Shown here piece by piece: positions 13,061 through 26,105 of a DNA stretch of 64,000 nt. The DNA is from Ophiura sarsii (taxonomy: Eukaryota > Echinodermata > Ophiuroidea > Amphilepidida > Ophiuridae). Position 1 is the first letter of the stretch. Every line of letters starts with the position of its first letter. Location: NCBI GenBank assembly GCA_035610835.1, contig CM069452.1:26641143-26705142 (forward strand). Reading direction: 5' to 3'. The notes under the pieces were generated by a model. The model ran no database searches. It was not told where the DNA came from and worked only from the letters and a program-made list of their open reading frames with translations. Position numbers and translations under genes: made by a program.

Positions 13061-14020
13061 CAATAGGCTACTTTTAATTTTACAAATAGATCTCTATTAC
13101 AACAACTTTAATTACTATTTACCTAAAATACACACGGATATTGACATACAAGTTAAAGCGGTCCAATTTGTCAACATACAAATATTGACTGAAAATGTAA
13201 AGCGGTCAAATTTGTCTCATATGAGTTACCTTGCCCTTTATTAACTGATAAATGGACAAAATACAATGACAATAACAATTTAAATGATTATAGGGTCTTT
13301 TCTGCGTTCTTTCCCTTCTGGAGAGATGGTTCCCGGACCGCAACCGTATTTCTGAGAAATAGAGCTTTGAATATTATTATTTACTATAATAGCGCCCTCA
13401 TCGGCCACATTTCCCATAGAGTTACATGTAAAATGTGTGTAAAGTAGAAAATGCCGATAATTTAAAAAGGGCTCGAACAATTTTCGTGAAATTTTCACCG
13501 TATACTCGTATTCATAAGCGCTACCTAAATCAGGTCAAACCATAACTGGGCCACTATGTAATCTTTTTTATTCCATAATTTTAATTATAAAGCGGACAGT
13601 CAAACAGCCGTGCAATAGGCTACTTTTTATTTTTACAAATAGATCTCTATTACAACAAATTTAATTACTATTTACCTAAAATACACACGGATATTGACAT
13701 ACAAGTTAAAGCGGTCCAATTTGTCAACATACCGATATTGACTGAAAATGTAAAGCGGTCAAATGTGTCTCATATGAGTTACCTTGCCCTTTATTAACTG
13801 ATAAAACGAACATTTTGTTTACTTGTCTTCAATCAAAAATATTACATTTATTTTGATAATCGTTATTTGTTTTATCTGGGCAAATTATTTAATAATTCAA
13901 TAATATTTATTTTCCATCATACCAACAAGGACAAAATACAATGACAATAACAATTTAAATGATTATAGGGTCTTTTCTGCTTTCTTTCCCTACTGGAGAT
14001 ATGGTTCCCGGACCGCAACC
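13061..14020. repeat. direct duplication, copies 13061-13345 and 13612-14020
   Basis: ATAGGCTACTTTT opens both copies. They stay almost identical through TCCCGGACCGCAACCG. The second copy carries about 115 extra bases between the strings CTGATAAA and GGACAAAATACAATG. The offset is about 550 bp at the left edge. Low divergence suggests a fairly recent event. The spacer, about 13346-13611, holds no recognised feature. Confidence 0.88.
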
Positions 14021-14295
14021 GGGACTGTTCTACGCACATATAACTTGACGCACACACGGGATATAAATCTAAATCGTGTTGACTTCATATGATACCTTAG
14101 TTTTATTTTATCATTCATCTTCCGTTACATGTAGATCTTCTCTGTTAAATCATCCTGTTGCTTTACAGCTGATACATCAATTGTTGTTGTGTGGTAAGAA
14201 CACTGTGAGTTTCCCAAAGCCCGAATCCATTTTGCTCTCCCACCTACTTCCCAAGAGGGCGCTATTACCTACCAAATCAATGATAAATCGGCACT

Positions 14296-15088
14296 TAGGG
14301 GGGGGGGGGGGGGGGGGGGGGGTACCGCGCCATTTTGCGATATTTTGCAAAATCGATCGTGGTTATCACGTGATACGTATCGTGGAAAAATAATTTACAC
14401 TGTTTTAACGAAATGCACTGTGGGATTGTGTTACCAGCCTAAAATCATAGAGGTCGCAAACCCGGTCGCAAACTTGCTTATAATTGAGCCTAGCTATAAC
14501 AAGCTAAAAGTGACATCTCTGATGTATTAGGGCCTACCAAAATGTGCAAAGGAGAAATCGTTGGACACACTGGTAAAATGGTTTTACAACAAGTTTTGCT
14601 ATCATTAATAAAACTGAACTCACTAGTTAAATCACTCCGAATCGAGCAATAATAATTGTTTACGCATTTTAATTGTTTAGATACAAAGTTAAATAAATCA
14701 AGGACATTCTATCCACTACACTAACCGTGCTAATTGTAAAAAGTTATTGCAAATAATTTATTTATATCATGGGTCATGGGTTAATGCACTGTGTTGAATT
14801 CTACAATCCCGGCCGCCACTCTGTTCAAAGGCACAACAAGTGGACTTGTTTTATGCTTTTTTTGCAATTCTGAGGTGTGCAGTTCGATTTTCTTTCTCGA
14901 ATTGTTTAGAAAACCATCCATTTTAGAACATCTGAAATTTAAAATGAACTGCACACCTGGGAAAGTATGATGCCAAGGGCATATTTTTGCACGTAAATCC
15001 AATACAAGAGTTCTGAAAATCGACAAAAATATGACGTTATAACCATTGCTTCGGGACAAAATGACGCGGTACCCCACTCCCCCCCCTA
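14296..15088. mobile_element. 793-bp non-autonomous TIR element, hAT-like
   Basis: The ends are TAGGGGGG and CCCCCCTA, followed inward by matching GGTACCGCG and CATTTTG blocks in inverted orientation. The direct repeat ATCGGCACT flanks the element at 14287-14295 and 15089-15097. An 8-bp duplication plus one chance base, with a TAGGG terminus, fits hAT. A 9-bp duplication would fit Mutator-like elements instead. No transposase frame inside. The left TIR has expanded into a G25 run (14298-14322). Confidence 0.8.
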
Positions 15089-15097
15089 ATCGGCACT

Positions 15098-16084
15098 GAC
15101 AACTTTAATGGAGGAGGAACAACTAAAAGTAACTAAAAGCTTCCAGTGGATGACGTATTGACGTTAGTTGCAAAGCCGAATTAATCTTTGAGGGATTTGA
15201 GACGGGTTTGACCATATAAATCGATTTAATTCACCACATCTTGTTCCGCAGCCCAGGAACTTCAGAGCTGATATTATTATAGGCGTATTTGCCTGTACAT
15301 GTAGAATGACAGTATCTCCGTTACCTTGTTTTTAAAATTCTTCAGTGCACTTCCCAGAATGGGTGGACGAGTTCTGAAGGTTAACGACGCTGGTGGTAGT
15401 TGCTATTACATATTATTATATTGTCATATGTACTATTTCTGTTAATTTCTTTAGTAATTCAGGTCCGACAATAATGTCATATTAGTACTATCTTTTTAAC
15501 ATTTAACTTTACCTTATAATTTCATTGCTGACAAATGACAGCCTGAAAGTCGACTTCACTCCTACGTGACAACTATGTACTTTTGCACTCAGTTATTTAA
15601 TGATTGAAGGATAGGATGTAGAATGTCTATGCATTAATTCAATATCTGCCACATAATATACATTGTGATGTACTGCTTCATAATTGTTAATTATTCCACA
15701 AAGAACTCCCTATTTACAGGCTTATAAATTCCCCATGCGGTTTTCAACTTTTAGTACATCAAAACACCTCCCAGGCAAATGTATAACCCGTCCCATATCG
15801 GGCAAATCTCTCGAGATGTACTTAGTAAGAATTATAGCTCCTCTATACAGGTTGCTATAGAATATCGGTGACAATTGAGCAAAATCACTTAACTATTTTC
15901 AAAATAGCTGTACATTCAAATAAATTGCTAAGTGGACATGCATTGTAAATAACCTATATGCCATAAAGGAAGTGTATTAGGCGAATGGTGGTGACAATAG
16001 TTACCCCTCCTCAAAAGCATCTTGCATCTGAATTCACCCCATGGTTTATCTGATGTGTGCACTACACTGAATAGTTGAATAGTT
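15098..16084. other. intergenic, nothing recognised
   Basis: AT-rich sequence with no gene or repeat boundary I can support. Confidence 0.5.
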
Positions 16085-17640
16085 CATTTATGAATGGTAA
16101 GGTTCCTGATCAATGGAAGAAGGCCATTGTGGTCCCCATTCCGAAACAAAATCCACCTACTTGATAAACTAAAGACCTGTGTCTCTGACTTCTGTGTTTG
16201 AACAAATTGCTGAAGAATTTGTTACCAGATGGGTTTGAATGATGTGGAGCATAAGATCGATAAAAGGCAGTTTGGTAATGTTAAAGGTGTCTCAACAGCA
16301 CATTATTTGGTTAGCTTAATTCACTATCTGCACCAGGGGGCTGATAAAAGTCGCAATGTGGGAACGGTAGTCCTTACGGATTTTCCAAGGCTTTCGAATC
16401 ATTCCCTGGATTTGTGATTTATTCATAATTGTCAACAATGTGTGATATACAGTAATGCTCTGTCCGATTATGTTACACTACGTGGTGGGGTTCCTCAAGG
16501 CACCAAATTAGGCCCCATTGGTTTCCAAATCCTCATTAATGAAGCTGGTGAAAATGCAAACTCGAGATGTTTAAAGTATGTTGATCACTTGACATTTGCA
16601 CATAATGTTACTTGTTCTGACCATCCTTCTAGACTACTGCAGGCTGATCTTGATGAATTAACCAAGTGGGCAAAGGATAATGTGCTCAAGTTGAATCCCT
16701 CCAAGTGTCAGGCCCTTCAGGTATATTTTGGGAAAAATCCCCTGCAGTGTGATTTAAGAATCGATACCGATCCACTCCCCCGCGTTGCTGAAGCCAAGGT
16801 TTTAGGCCTGTTTCTCCAAAAGAACCTTGAGCATGTTGAGTGGAACACACAGGTTGACAATATGCTTAAGAAGCCAATAATAGGTTGTTCATGCTGCGGA
16901 CCCTCAAACGTTTTGGTTTTAGCAGCAAGGAGCTCTGTGTAGTATACGCTGGCTATGTAAGACCGATTCTTGAATACGCTGATGTAGTTTGGTACTCAAC
17001 TATTTCCGTCAAACAATCAAAGGACTTGGAATCCATCCAAAAAAGAGCTTGTAGAACCATACTTGGGAATAAGTATGAGTCTTATGATGAACTTTAGGTA
17101 ATTGCCATTTTGACACCTTGTCTGGAAGGAAGGAGAGGCATTGTCAAAGATTTGCTGAAGGGCTTCCTAACAATGAGAGGACAAAATCTCTCCTCCCCAG
17201 TGGCGTAGCCCCCACCCCCCAATATTTACGTCGTGTCGATTGAGATTGGTACTGTCGGTTCATTTGTCCAGAGAAATCATGGAATTATGATGGTTAAAAG
17301 TAAACAGATGAAAATGTGTCGCGTGCTACGCGCGCATATGTTACCCCAAAATGCAATATCCGTTGGAACAAGCTTGTTTAGAGCCAACATTTATCTCAAT
17401 CGTGCCAAAAATAGGTGTAAAGTCAAAAAAAATCGCGCGCTACGCACGCATATCTTCACTCGCCCCCCAAATATCAATAACCTAGATACGCCACTGCTCC
17501 TCCCTCCTACCAGACTTGAGTGTCATGACAGATCACTTCGTAATAGTGGCAACTTGACCCAATTTCATTGCAGGACTCAGCGTTTCCAAAATGGTCCTGT
17601 TCCTTATTTTTAGAAAGTGGTAAAGGCTTGCCACAGATAT
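16085..17640 (+). pseudogene. decayed Jockey/CR1-superfamily LINE ORF2, split by a hAT MITE
   Basis: The plus-strand remains of a non-LTR reverse transcriptase start with VPDQWKKAIVVPIPK near 16095. They continue with RPVSLTSVFEQIAEEF and DKRQFGNVKGVSTAHYLV, then GGVPQGTKLGPIGF from about 16482. The catalytic box reads KYVDH instead of the usual YVDD. The frame then shifts near 16885 into TLKRFGFSSKELCVVYAGYV and RPILEYADVVWYST. The ORF reaches NNERTKSLLP at about 17195, is cut by the element at 17198-17496, and resumes as LPPTRLECHDRSLRNSGN, ending at 17613. Stops near 16165 and 16417 and the altered catalytic box show that it is dead. It is 5'-truncated with no endonuclease. The fragment at 54819-55320 belongs to the same family and supplies a 3' end. 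Confidence 0.92.
17198..17496. mobile_element. hAT-type MITE with 8-bp target duplication
   Basis: The termini are CAGTGGCGTAG and (A)TACGCCACTG in inverted orientation. The 8 bases on each side are identical (CTCCTCCC at 17190-17197 and 17497-17504). The CAGNG terminus and 8-bp duplication are diagnostic of the hAT superfamily. There is no transposase, so it would need one in trans. It interrupts the LINE at 16085-17640 and is therefore younger. A second copy lies at 53761-54106. Confidence 0.95.
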
Positions 17641-19815
17641 CGAGACCCCAGCATGCAAAGAGGTTTAACTTTTAAAAAAGTTCCAAGCTACAAAGTTAAT
17701 TTTCGTCAGATTGTACACTAAGCTCTTTTCTCACATATACTGACGAATCAAACTTGTACCAAAAGTTGATTGAGTTGAAATACGTGATCATTTATTAAAT
17801 TGATACAGAAAACAAGTGAGCATATAGTCTTGATTATCATCTCAAACATACATCGTCACGTCAACTATATGAAGATCGCATGCGGATACAGAAAAACAAA
17901 TAGATTTCCCCATGCCTGGGTCAACGCGCAAGAAATAATAAAGCCCGTAGCAATGTCCCGTTGAACAAGTAGCCCTTAGTAATCGTGTACACTTCCAGTG
18001 TCAACAACAACGCAATGGTTCGATTTCGCAGATGAACAAACAACTTCACCAAATCAGATTAAGCAAGGAGGAGGAATATTCGTATTTAATTTACATGGAA
18101 AGCCTCTTTCACATTCGTTCATGAACGAATTCAATTTTATACTTGATTGTAATCCATACTTTAGTAAATTATAACACACCAGGAAGTGACTATTGGGAAG
18201 ATATGACTTCATGTGAAAAAGACCCAGCATAAACGACATATCCGTATTAAATGTAGTGTGGTAAATATGGTTCAGATTTAGCAATGACTGGATTTAGCAA
18301 TGACTGGTGATCAAAATAATTATATTGTTATTGGTCTGTTTATCGTTCTATCACAGATATACATGTATCTCACCCACTACCAGAGTTCTCTTGCCATGAA
18401 TTCTTTACTTGACAGTAAATAGTATAAATCATGATAGATGCCTTCCATTAAGACCAATTTTTGCCTAATATTCCAGTTTGAAATTCTATACAATAAGACT
18501 TATTAGTTTCAAGGGGTCATCATTTCAGTTTCAATGCACACAACTTTCAATAGTAAAATACTGTCACAGTTGATGCATCATATTAATCATTATCTTGTCA
18601 ACCAGACGTGACATAATTCACAAACCTCCAATCGAAAGCCCAATCAAGAAAACCTTACAAAGGCCGCCGATTGAACAAAACATTTGATATATAATGACTG
18701 ATGAGTGCAAAGATCCTTTGTGTCAGCAGTTTAAGTAGCATACAACATTTGAAGCTGTGTGTTGATATTGAAGTTATTGAACTCTTTAGTATATAAATCA
18801 AATGTAACTTTCTATACATGTAAAATATGTGGGTAGACTTTATCACGCATATCTGTAGGTACTATATTTTTGTGGTTCATCATTTTGATGGTTAGCAATC
18901 CAAGTATTAACCTCTGCCCGAACTAAGTCGTTCCGAATTGTTGGTCCCTGCAGAGAAAAGTTTTCTTTTTTCAAAATTTGTTGTGACATTTTAATTTGAT
19001 TTACTTTAGATATCCAATTTAATATAACCGTTTTAATATGTGAAAGAAGTGAAGCTACACTGCCATCAAGAAAATTATTTTGATTCAAAATGTGTTCTCC
19101 GTGAAAAACCTGAATACTCGAGGGTCATTTAATACATTCTACCTGAACCTCATAAAAATCCAGTCTCATCAAATACTCCTCAATTGTAGCAAATTCATAG
19201 TAAATTGGTCTGAGTATTGGTCTTATTTTTCTAGAGATGCAATAAAACAGAATGTCCACGGAAACGGATGAAAAACAGCAAAACACCTCAAAAGTGATTA
19301 TCATTTCGCCAATTCTAACAGACAACACGTACCTTTCTGTCAAGTATAACCGTTCAAAACTTCAGATCTCTTGAAACGATAAAAATGATGAGCCAAAACC
19401 AGACCAAAACAACCATTTAAAGCGTAACCCTCCCATCTGGGGTACACTGCAAAAGTCATATTTGCTTTCCTTAAAGAACTAAGAGATCATCAATATACAG
19501 CATTAATTAGAGGGATTCCAAGTCTCTCCAATAGTTGACTCTCTACTATTGATCTGATTGACTATTGTGAAGGTTGCACATAAAAGGAAACTCATAAAGT
19601 CACTATCATGTCAACGATTTAACGTAAAGGTGTCAGTGTTGCATTGATTGTAACACCGATGATATAGCAATGCATTCGAGTTCATATTATACTACATGTA
19701 TTTGCAAGCCTACAGGAGTTGATATTGCATACTATATTATTAAAAAAATGATAATACCATATTAGTTTTAGATATTATCCGGTTTTTTTCTTTCATTTTC
19801 AATATGAAAATCGTG
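17641..19815. other. intergenic, nothing firm
   Basis: No gene recognised. A stretch at about 17895-17960 (ATGCCTGGGTCAACGCGCAA) resembles the start of both copies of the large segmental duplication (25430 and 46650), so a third, badly eroded copy is possible. The similarity does not continue clearly. Confidence 0.35.
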
Positions 19816-20084
19816 ATCTTATATCTAACAACACAATACGGAGAAAAAAAAACCAAAACCAAAACACGTATTTATTTTGAAGGTAATTTTCCGTTTCCGT
19901 TGTCCAAAATCTCTTTCTGTCTTTGACAAAATCAGAGCAAAAGTGAAACAGATATCAATTATCATTTACTAAAAATCTATAGGTATGATTAAGAGATATG
20001 TTCATGTTAAATGTCATGAGGCTGACATTCATTTTGGCAATGTTACGAGGGAGGAGGTAGAACTTATTGAATGACCCTCGTATA
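19816..20084 (-). mobile_element. mariner-like element end, degraded
   Basis: Read on the minus strand from 20084, TATACGAGGGTCATTCAATA is followed by GTTCTACCTCC. This resembles mariner-type termini with a TA target. Further in, GGACAACGGAAACGGAAAA and CTCCGTATTGTG match, in inverted orientation, the plus-strand copy starting at 63529. No opposing terminus was found and no transposase frame remains. Confidence 0.6.
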
Positions 20085-20979
20085 ATTGTAAGTTGTAAGT
20101 TGTAAAGATGTATACAATCAAGCACACAGAAGCCGCGATAACTTTCATTTTTAGACCTTTGTCAATTGGTTTCATGGTATTCATCTGTAAGAGAAACATG
20201 ATTAGGGTCAACCCTTGTAAATAAACATATCAAACGAATTTCTCTGATCATTATCATAACATAACGCTTATTATTTATATCAACAAACACATTTTCACAC
20301 CACACACTCCCGGGCACACCCCCTAGACTTGAAATTGCGAGTCCAATAATTGTGATTCAATAATTTAATGAACCAATTCGGTCAAATATGTTATCAACAC
20401 ATACCGTATACGAGTATAACCTTGATTTGTGTAAAACATATAAATAACCTTGATTCGTGTGTTTATAAACGTGCGACACACATCACTTTAAAGTACATAA
20501 AATGGATACAAACTTCCCAGTGTGATCCCGAGTGTGATGGCAAGAACAACGTGCAAGAGAAACTGATAGCATGTAGTGTATACTGTACATTGGAATAACT
20601 TTCTGGTTGTAAATGGGTTTATGTGGTGCAGTGAATCAATTGATTGGCCAATCATAGCTCTTCGTAGAGAGTTACCAGTTTGATTTCGAACCACTCAGTT
20701 CATTAACCTCTGTTTGGATATTATTAACATTTGCTCTTTATATACCAAAAAAATGATTGTAGTCCCTGCCGACAACAATCAAATTTTCTCTCAATTTCAT
20801 ATGTTATCAGGAAAGGTACATATTCATTATCCCCAAATGATTAAAGTAGAAATCTAATCATAATGTTAGGACTACTATCTAATACCACAGAGTGAAACAA
20901 GATATTTCCAGTCCATTTTATAGGTTTTGTACTGATGGTTATTTTTAATGAATCAGATTTGGCCTTCCGCGAATGCGAG
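20085..20979. other. intergenic, nothing recognised
   Basis: Open frames at 20368-20598 and 20488-20694 (minus) overlap and match no known family. No other feature seen. Confidence 0.45.
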
Positions 20980-21534
20980 CACAGAGAATATTAGTTATTC
21001 AAAAAGGTGGTCTTATTTGACAAATTAACTATTTGTGATGGAAGGTTCGTCAGTTAAGAAATATTTTGTAATGCTAAACAATAATTGTGTAATGATCAAT
21101 GATCAATTAGTAGTATTTTTAATTAATTATCAATATAGCAAATATGTTCACGACTGATAAATATTTGACTTTCATTGACAAATGAATGAATGACAAATTA
21201 AATGACAAATTAAAAGAATAATTTTTAATCAATAATTAGTCATATGAATGGCAAATTAAATGACAACGAAATCTTAATTTATCATTTCATTGATAATTAG
21301 TCATTTCAATTGTCATTCATTAATTTGTTATTATAAGTAAAATATATTTCAGTCAAGAAAATGTTTGTTACGATGAAAATTAACTAGAAACACTATAAAT
21401 TGTTCTTTTAGCATCTCAACAAATGTGCACCTTTACAGAATATTTCTTAAAAATCACAAGCCTGCCATTTCTTATGACAAGTTTTTAATTTGTCAAATAA
21501 GACCACAATTTTTGACGAATTAATATTCTCTGTG
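20980..21534. mobile_element. 555-bp TIR element
   Basis: The left end CACAGAGAATATTA, running to GTGGTCTTATTTGACAAATT, is matched by the inverse complement at 21480-21534, about 53 bp at high identity. The interior is AT-rich and itself partly inverted, with AATGAATGACAAATTAA near 21183 and its complement-like partner near 21313. I cannot see a convincing target duplication, so the superfamily is undetermined. Confidence 0.75.
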
Positions 21535-21628
21535 TGGTTCTGTTGAGATCTGGGGTTGTGTCAGACCTGTTCTTTGCCGCGTCATCAGTGTTCGTCGCCT
21601 GGCCAGGCATCCCCAGACCCTTTTGAAT

Positions 21629-21644
21629 GGGGGGGGGGGGGGGG
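21629..21644 (+). repeat. poly-G tract (G16)
   Basis: Uninterrupted Gs just downstream of CCCCAGACCCTTTTGAAT. A second run lies about 90 bp further on. Confidence 0.85.
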
Positions 21645-21736
21645 TGTAGAGGTCCCGATTGCCGACAAACAACCCAAAAATTGTAAAAGGTAGCCCCATT
21701 TTTTTTTGCAGTCACCTCGTGAATTTCACATAAGTT

Positions 21737-21754
21737 GGGGGGGGGGGGGGGGGG
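21737..21754 (+). repeat. poly-G tract (G18)
   Basis: Uninterrupted Gs. The tract directly precedes the 37-bp tandem repeat. Confidence 0.85.
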
Positions 21755-21766
21755 ATAGGATCAAAA

Positions 21767-21910
21767 CAATTCGCACTCTCAAACAATTTCACACGGTCAC
21801 AAATAAGCGCACAGTCAAAACATTTCGCACGGTCACAAATAAGCGCACAGTCAAAAAAAATTCGCACGGTAAAAAATAAGCGCACAGTCAAAAAATAAAT
21901 CGCACGGTAA
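21767..21910. repeat. 37-bp tandem repeat, about four units
   Basis: CACGGT recurs at 21792, 21828, 21865 and 21903, separated by AAATAAGCGCACAGTCAAAA-type sequence. Units differ in small indels within the A-runs. This is a minisatellite with no coding signal. Confidence 0.9.
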
Positions 21911-22399
21911 CAACTCTGCCCAAGCTACTGCAAGCACACCCACATATAATAAACAATGTTGTGCTTGCTGGACACCTCCCTTAAAGGATGATTTTGATTC
22001 TACATATTCTGTCAGCACTGCTTAATGTTGTGATGATAAATGAGAGCGATACACCAGCTGTTCAATTTCGGGGGCTTATTTTCGAAACTTTCAGGATAAC
22101 CCTATATAAATGTTCTTCAAGTTCATGTTATTTGTGATTTCAAAATCATGAACTTGAAGAAAAATGTTGCAATGTTTAGCCTCTTCATTAAGAATTAAAT
22201 CAATTGGAAACCAGAATGAATGATATATTTTTCTATTCAAAGCAGCTAAAGATATGTTTCTTTTGAAATGAATTAAATGTTTTTTTGACTAATCCTTTCA
22301 GAAAAAAAACCAAATAAATGAGTGCTCAGAATACAAAGGAAAAACCCCATATAAGTGACAGACGTATTGTATTCTTCTTTGTGTACTGATATGATTGTC
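21911..22399. other. intergenic, nothing recognised
   Basis: No gene. An inverted pair, TTCTTCAAGTTCATG near 22110 and CATGAACTTGAAGAA near 22147, could form a short hairpin. Confidence 0.45.
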
Positions 22400-22890
22400 T
22401 ATACATACATACATACATACAATAAGCTTTTATATACCGCCATTTCATTTAGATCACAGCGGTTTGTGATGATACAAAGAACATAAACAACCTAGCAAAG
22501 TAAACAACATGATATAAACAAAACATTATATATACAAAGAGCAATATCAATAAGGAAATAGGTGAGTTTTCACTTGTTTTTTGAAAACATTCACAGAGAC
22601 CGCAGAACGAAGAGTATGTGGGACCTTGTTCCAGAGAGTAGGCGCTGCAAAAAAGAATGAACTGTCAGCAGCAGATTTAAGGTTTCTGGCAAAAATTCTG
22701 TGCTGCTGTAGCCGAGTAGAGTATGTTGAAGAGCGAAGGCCAGCACGTGCAGGAGCATACAGAGACAGCGTTGAAGCAAGATATGATGGAGCAATGTCAT
22801 TAATACACTTAAACACGATGAGAAGTATTTTGAAATGAATCCGTTCCTTGATTGGTAGCCAGTGCAGTTCTTTTAAGTATGGTGTTTTCT
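22400..22890 (-). pseudogene. 5'-truncated CR1-like LINE tail
   Basis: The minus-strand frame has LKELHWLPIKERIHFKILLI, then SYLASTLSLYAPARAGLRSS, FFFAAPTLWNKVPHTLR and KTHLFPY. This is the C-terminal end of a CR1-group reverse transcriptase ORF, the same domain found at 8407-8700. The similarity starts abruptly at PYLKELHW near 22885, the usual outcome of incomplete reverse transcription. The 3' UTR (TTATATACCGCCATTTCATT in the plus strand) resembles that of the element at 8300-9802. It ends in a (CATA)n run at 22404-22422, read as the 3' tail. No target duplication could be confirmed. Confidence 0.9.
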
Positions 22891-23269
22891 GAAAGGTTTT
22901 ATCAAATAAACTTATCATTATATTCAATCATAACTTATCATGAGATGTCCTGAATATAAATACATATCATTCTGGTTATCAGTAATTTATGTATGAGAAA
23001 TATTCTCGCTTTTATAAAGATAATAATAGATATACATGTAGATAAAATATAGATAACTAAATTACTAATCAACTCTTTTACATGAGCGCAAAATAGTTCA
23101 GAAATTCAAGCCATTAAATTCAAGTAATTATTCATGTGACAGTATGATATTGATTATTCATATGCCGTAGATTTATATACAGCTGCTATCTCTTATCAAG
23201 TAAAGGAAGGTATGAAATAGTCGCACTACAAATAGCCTATCATTTAGAAAATGGTCGATGTTGACTTTT
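22891..23269. other. intergenic, nothing recognised
   Basis: AT-rich, no supported feature. Confidence 0.5.
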
Positions 23270-23450
23270 CTCGATGTTTTTTGCTATCACCATGAAAACC
23301 GGTGTAGACCAGTTACTCTTAGAAGAACTGATGGCAATGGGCTTGCTATTTAAGAAAATATAAAGATTCATCATTCCTATCACCATCAAATCAGGTGTAG
23401 ATCTTATAAGAACTGATGGCATTGGGCTTCCTATTTAAGAAAATTAAGAA
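23270..23450. repeat. 94-bp tandem duplication, two units
   Basis: CTATCACCATGAAAACCGGT near 23284 recurs as CTATCACCATCAAATCAGGT near 23378. The downstream GAACTGATGGCA and TATTTAAGAAAAT strings repeat with the same spacing. Confidence 0.85.
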
Positions 23451-25384
23451 AAAGATTAATGTGGTTATGAATATAGTTTCCATATTAGAGAAGAATAGCA
23501 CTGCACATCGGACACAGCAATATCGTGGAACCGGGTACTGCCTTTGCCATTAGAACTAAACTCATCCAACAAAGATCGGAATTGTTTTTTAATCGCCAAT
23601 ATTTCAAATATTTCATGATAATATTCATACTGTGTAAATAAAAGCAGATGTGTTTCTCTGTCCAACGATATCTCATTCGTAGCAATCACTTATTTCAGTG
23701 CTCAGCCACTTGGTTGAGAATGTCGAGAAGTCACAATCAAAATATGGCAAATTCGCCACTATTTTGCGCTCAAAAGAACAACTGTGTTGTCTGTTCAATG
23801 AAGTTTTACATTGACAACTACAATGTAGAGTGATGCTCTATACCGAATTATATAAGATTAATAGACTGGTGTACCGTTCAGTAAAGGTAAAATCTTCCAG
23901 TTAAGTGGGAAGCAGTGATTTGAAATCGTAATCTGGCCATTAACACATAAATTATGGTTCTATGCTCTCCTGCGTCTTGAATCACATCGTATGTAGTTCA
24001 TATCTAGAATAGTGACCAAGTTCTCTTGTGCTGTTGTCCAAATTGGTTTTCTTTCTAATTTAATCCTCATTTATGAAGAGATTATTATCGAAATGTGTCA
24101 CGTTTGAATAGCGCGCTATTTCCTTGGTTAGTTTAAATTCATGCACGGACGCATGCTATTTTAAGATGTGTGGCACCAACGCGTTGAAGTCCATAATAGC
24201 GCAGCGAAACCAGTAGCATCTAAAACGATGCCGATATCGTTGTGATTGGTCAATTGTAGTTCCTCTGATAATAAATGGAATAGGTCCAAATCAATTAGCG
24301 ATCGGCCAATACTTATGAATCTACTACATGTATAGTGATGATTTTGGGTATATTCTTGGTGTAAGACATTCATAAGTAAGACTAGTGTAAAGACCCCATT
24401 GCGGAATAAAGCTGTATAATCCTTAAATCCGTCAATAGAGGATTTTGTGCTAGATTAATTTGTTGTCTTACACTAAGGATAAACCTTGCACATTCATATT
24501 ATCAAGCATGTTGCTGAGTACTGAAATAAGTGATGGCTATGAATTTGATATCTTTGGAAAGATGAACACATCAGTTTTCCATTGATGTTCAAAACACCAT
24601 GGGCAGAATATACGAAATATATGCGATTGAACGTTTTTGAGGTGTTATATAGATATAACTCTAGCGTCGAAACCCTTCAACCAAAAGGCCCAATTAACGA
24701 AATAAAGATAGCACTGCATAAGTCGGAAAGTCTGGCAGCTATTTATTTAAAGTGACTTCTACTTTACAATCATTCATGGTTTGAAAGCCTCATCAGCGTT
24801 AATTTTCATGGATCGGAAGTGACATTAATGGATCACATTATTTTCCGACTCAACAAACAGTGTGCTGAGTGGTTTGAATCGATACTACAATACCAAATGT
24901 CCTTGCCATTAGGTCACTAACATAACATTCTTCCCTAGTCAGTCACCTCTTTTAATCTGAAGGAACCCTTTCATTTTGACGGATAAGTAGATCAACCGGT
25001 GTCATTAAAACATCAGTGGATCTTATTTTGTAAATTATTACACTTAGAAGTGTAATACCCCGCAGGTCTGGTTAATTTATAAGTAGTTTGATATAAAGCT
25101 GTAAGCGTAGTATAACGCGCCATGTGTGCTTTCTAAAACCTAAGTGCGAGATCAGTATGACCGGTAATATTATAACAGATCCAGATCTCCTAGAAAAAGG
25201 GTGCCTTCTTAACAACAAGATGAGCGCTAAAAAGTAGCTTGTAAAGCAGATGAAAGGGTCTGGATTAGAAAGGCTTCAAAGTGATACCAAAATAGCACGT
25301 ATAACATTTTAAAAGAAATAAGCACTTTTATGATGATACTAAAGCATATAAACATAAATAATCTTGAGGTATATTTTATATCAA
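23451..25384. other. intergenic, nothing firm
   Basis: Open frames at 23465-23689 and 23485-23685 (minus) overlap in different phases and match nothing known. No RNA gene or element boundary supported. Confidence 0.45.
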
Positions 25385-26105
25385 TCTGAATATTTCCCCC
25401 ACACAGCCTCCTGAGGTGTGATCGAACCTAACAATACCTGGATTAACGCGCAAGAAGCAGCCCGGAGTGTGTAAATTGGACACCTTCTATAGAGGCGATC
25501 ACTTTCACAGGTGGACGAAAATTCTATACACATGGATGTTCTTTGGTTTCACGGTGAAATTAACTATTCCTCCCAATGAATTGATAATGAACTGCTCTTG
25601 TTTCCAATAAATAGGGTATGCGGCTGTGGGCAATCCAGGATTTATACACACTATCGTGCACGAATTAGGTCAATACATGCGTTTATGCTTTGTTCCTCGA
25701 AAAATTAGTCAAAATCAATGCACTTGCACAAATGTTGATATGCTCACAATAGCACTTCCTCTGCGGGGTCGGCCATTATTCACACATCAACCTCAGCGCG
25801 CGTGCATTGATATGTTAAATTTCTATCGAATCAACACATACGTATTTATTGACCTATAATTAATACAAGGCTATATGAGTACTTATCATAATCTAAGTGC
25901 AGTAGCACATGGTTTAAGCGCTGTCTATGCACTCTGTACAACCTTTGCTAGTGTATCAGCGCTGGAACACAATAGGGCTTGCTCGAATTAAGGTAAAGTA
26001 CTAAATAGTTAAAGGATATGAATGCTTTATGTAGACCTGTCTGGTAGCGATCAATTGTAAGAGATGATGAGAACGAATCCAAATCCAAGTAAACTTACAC
26101 AGCAC

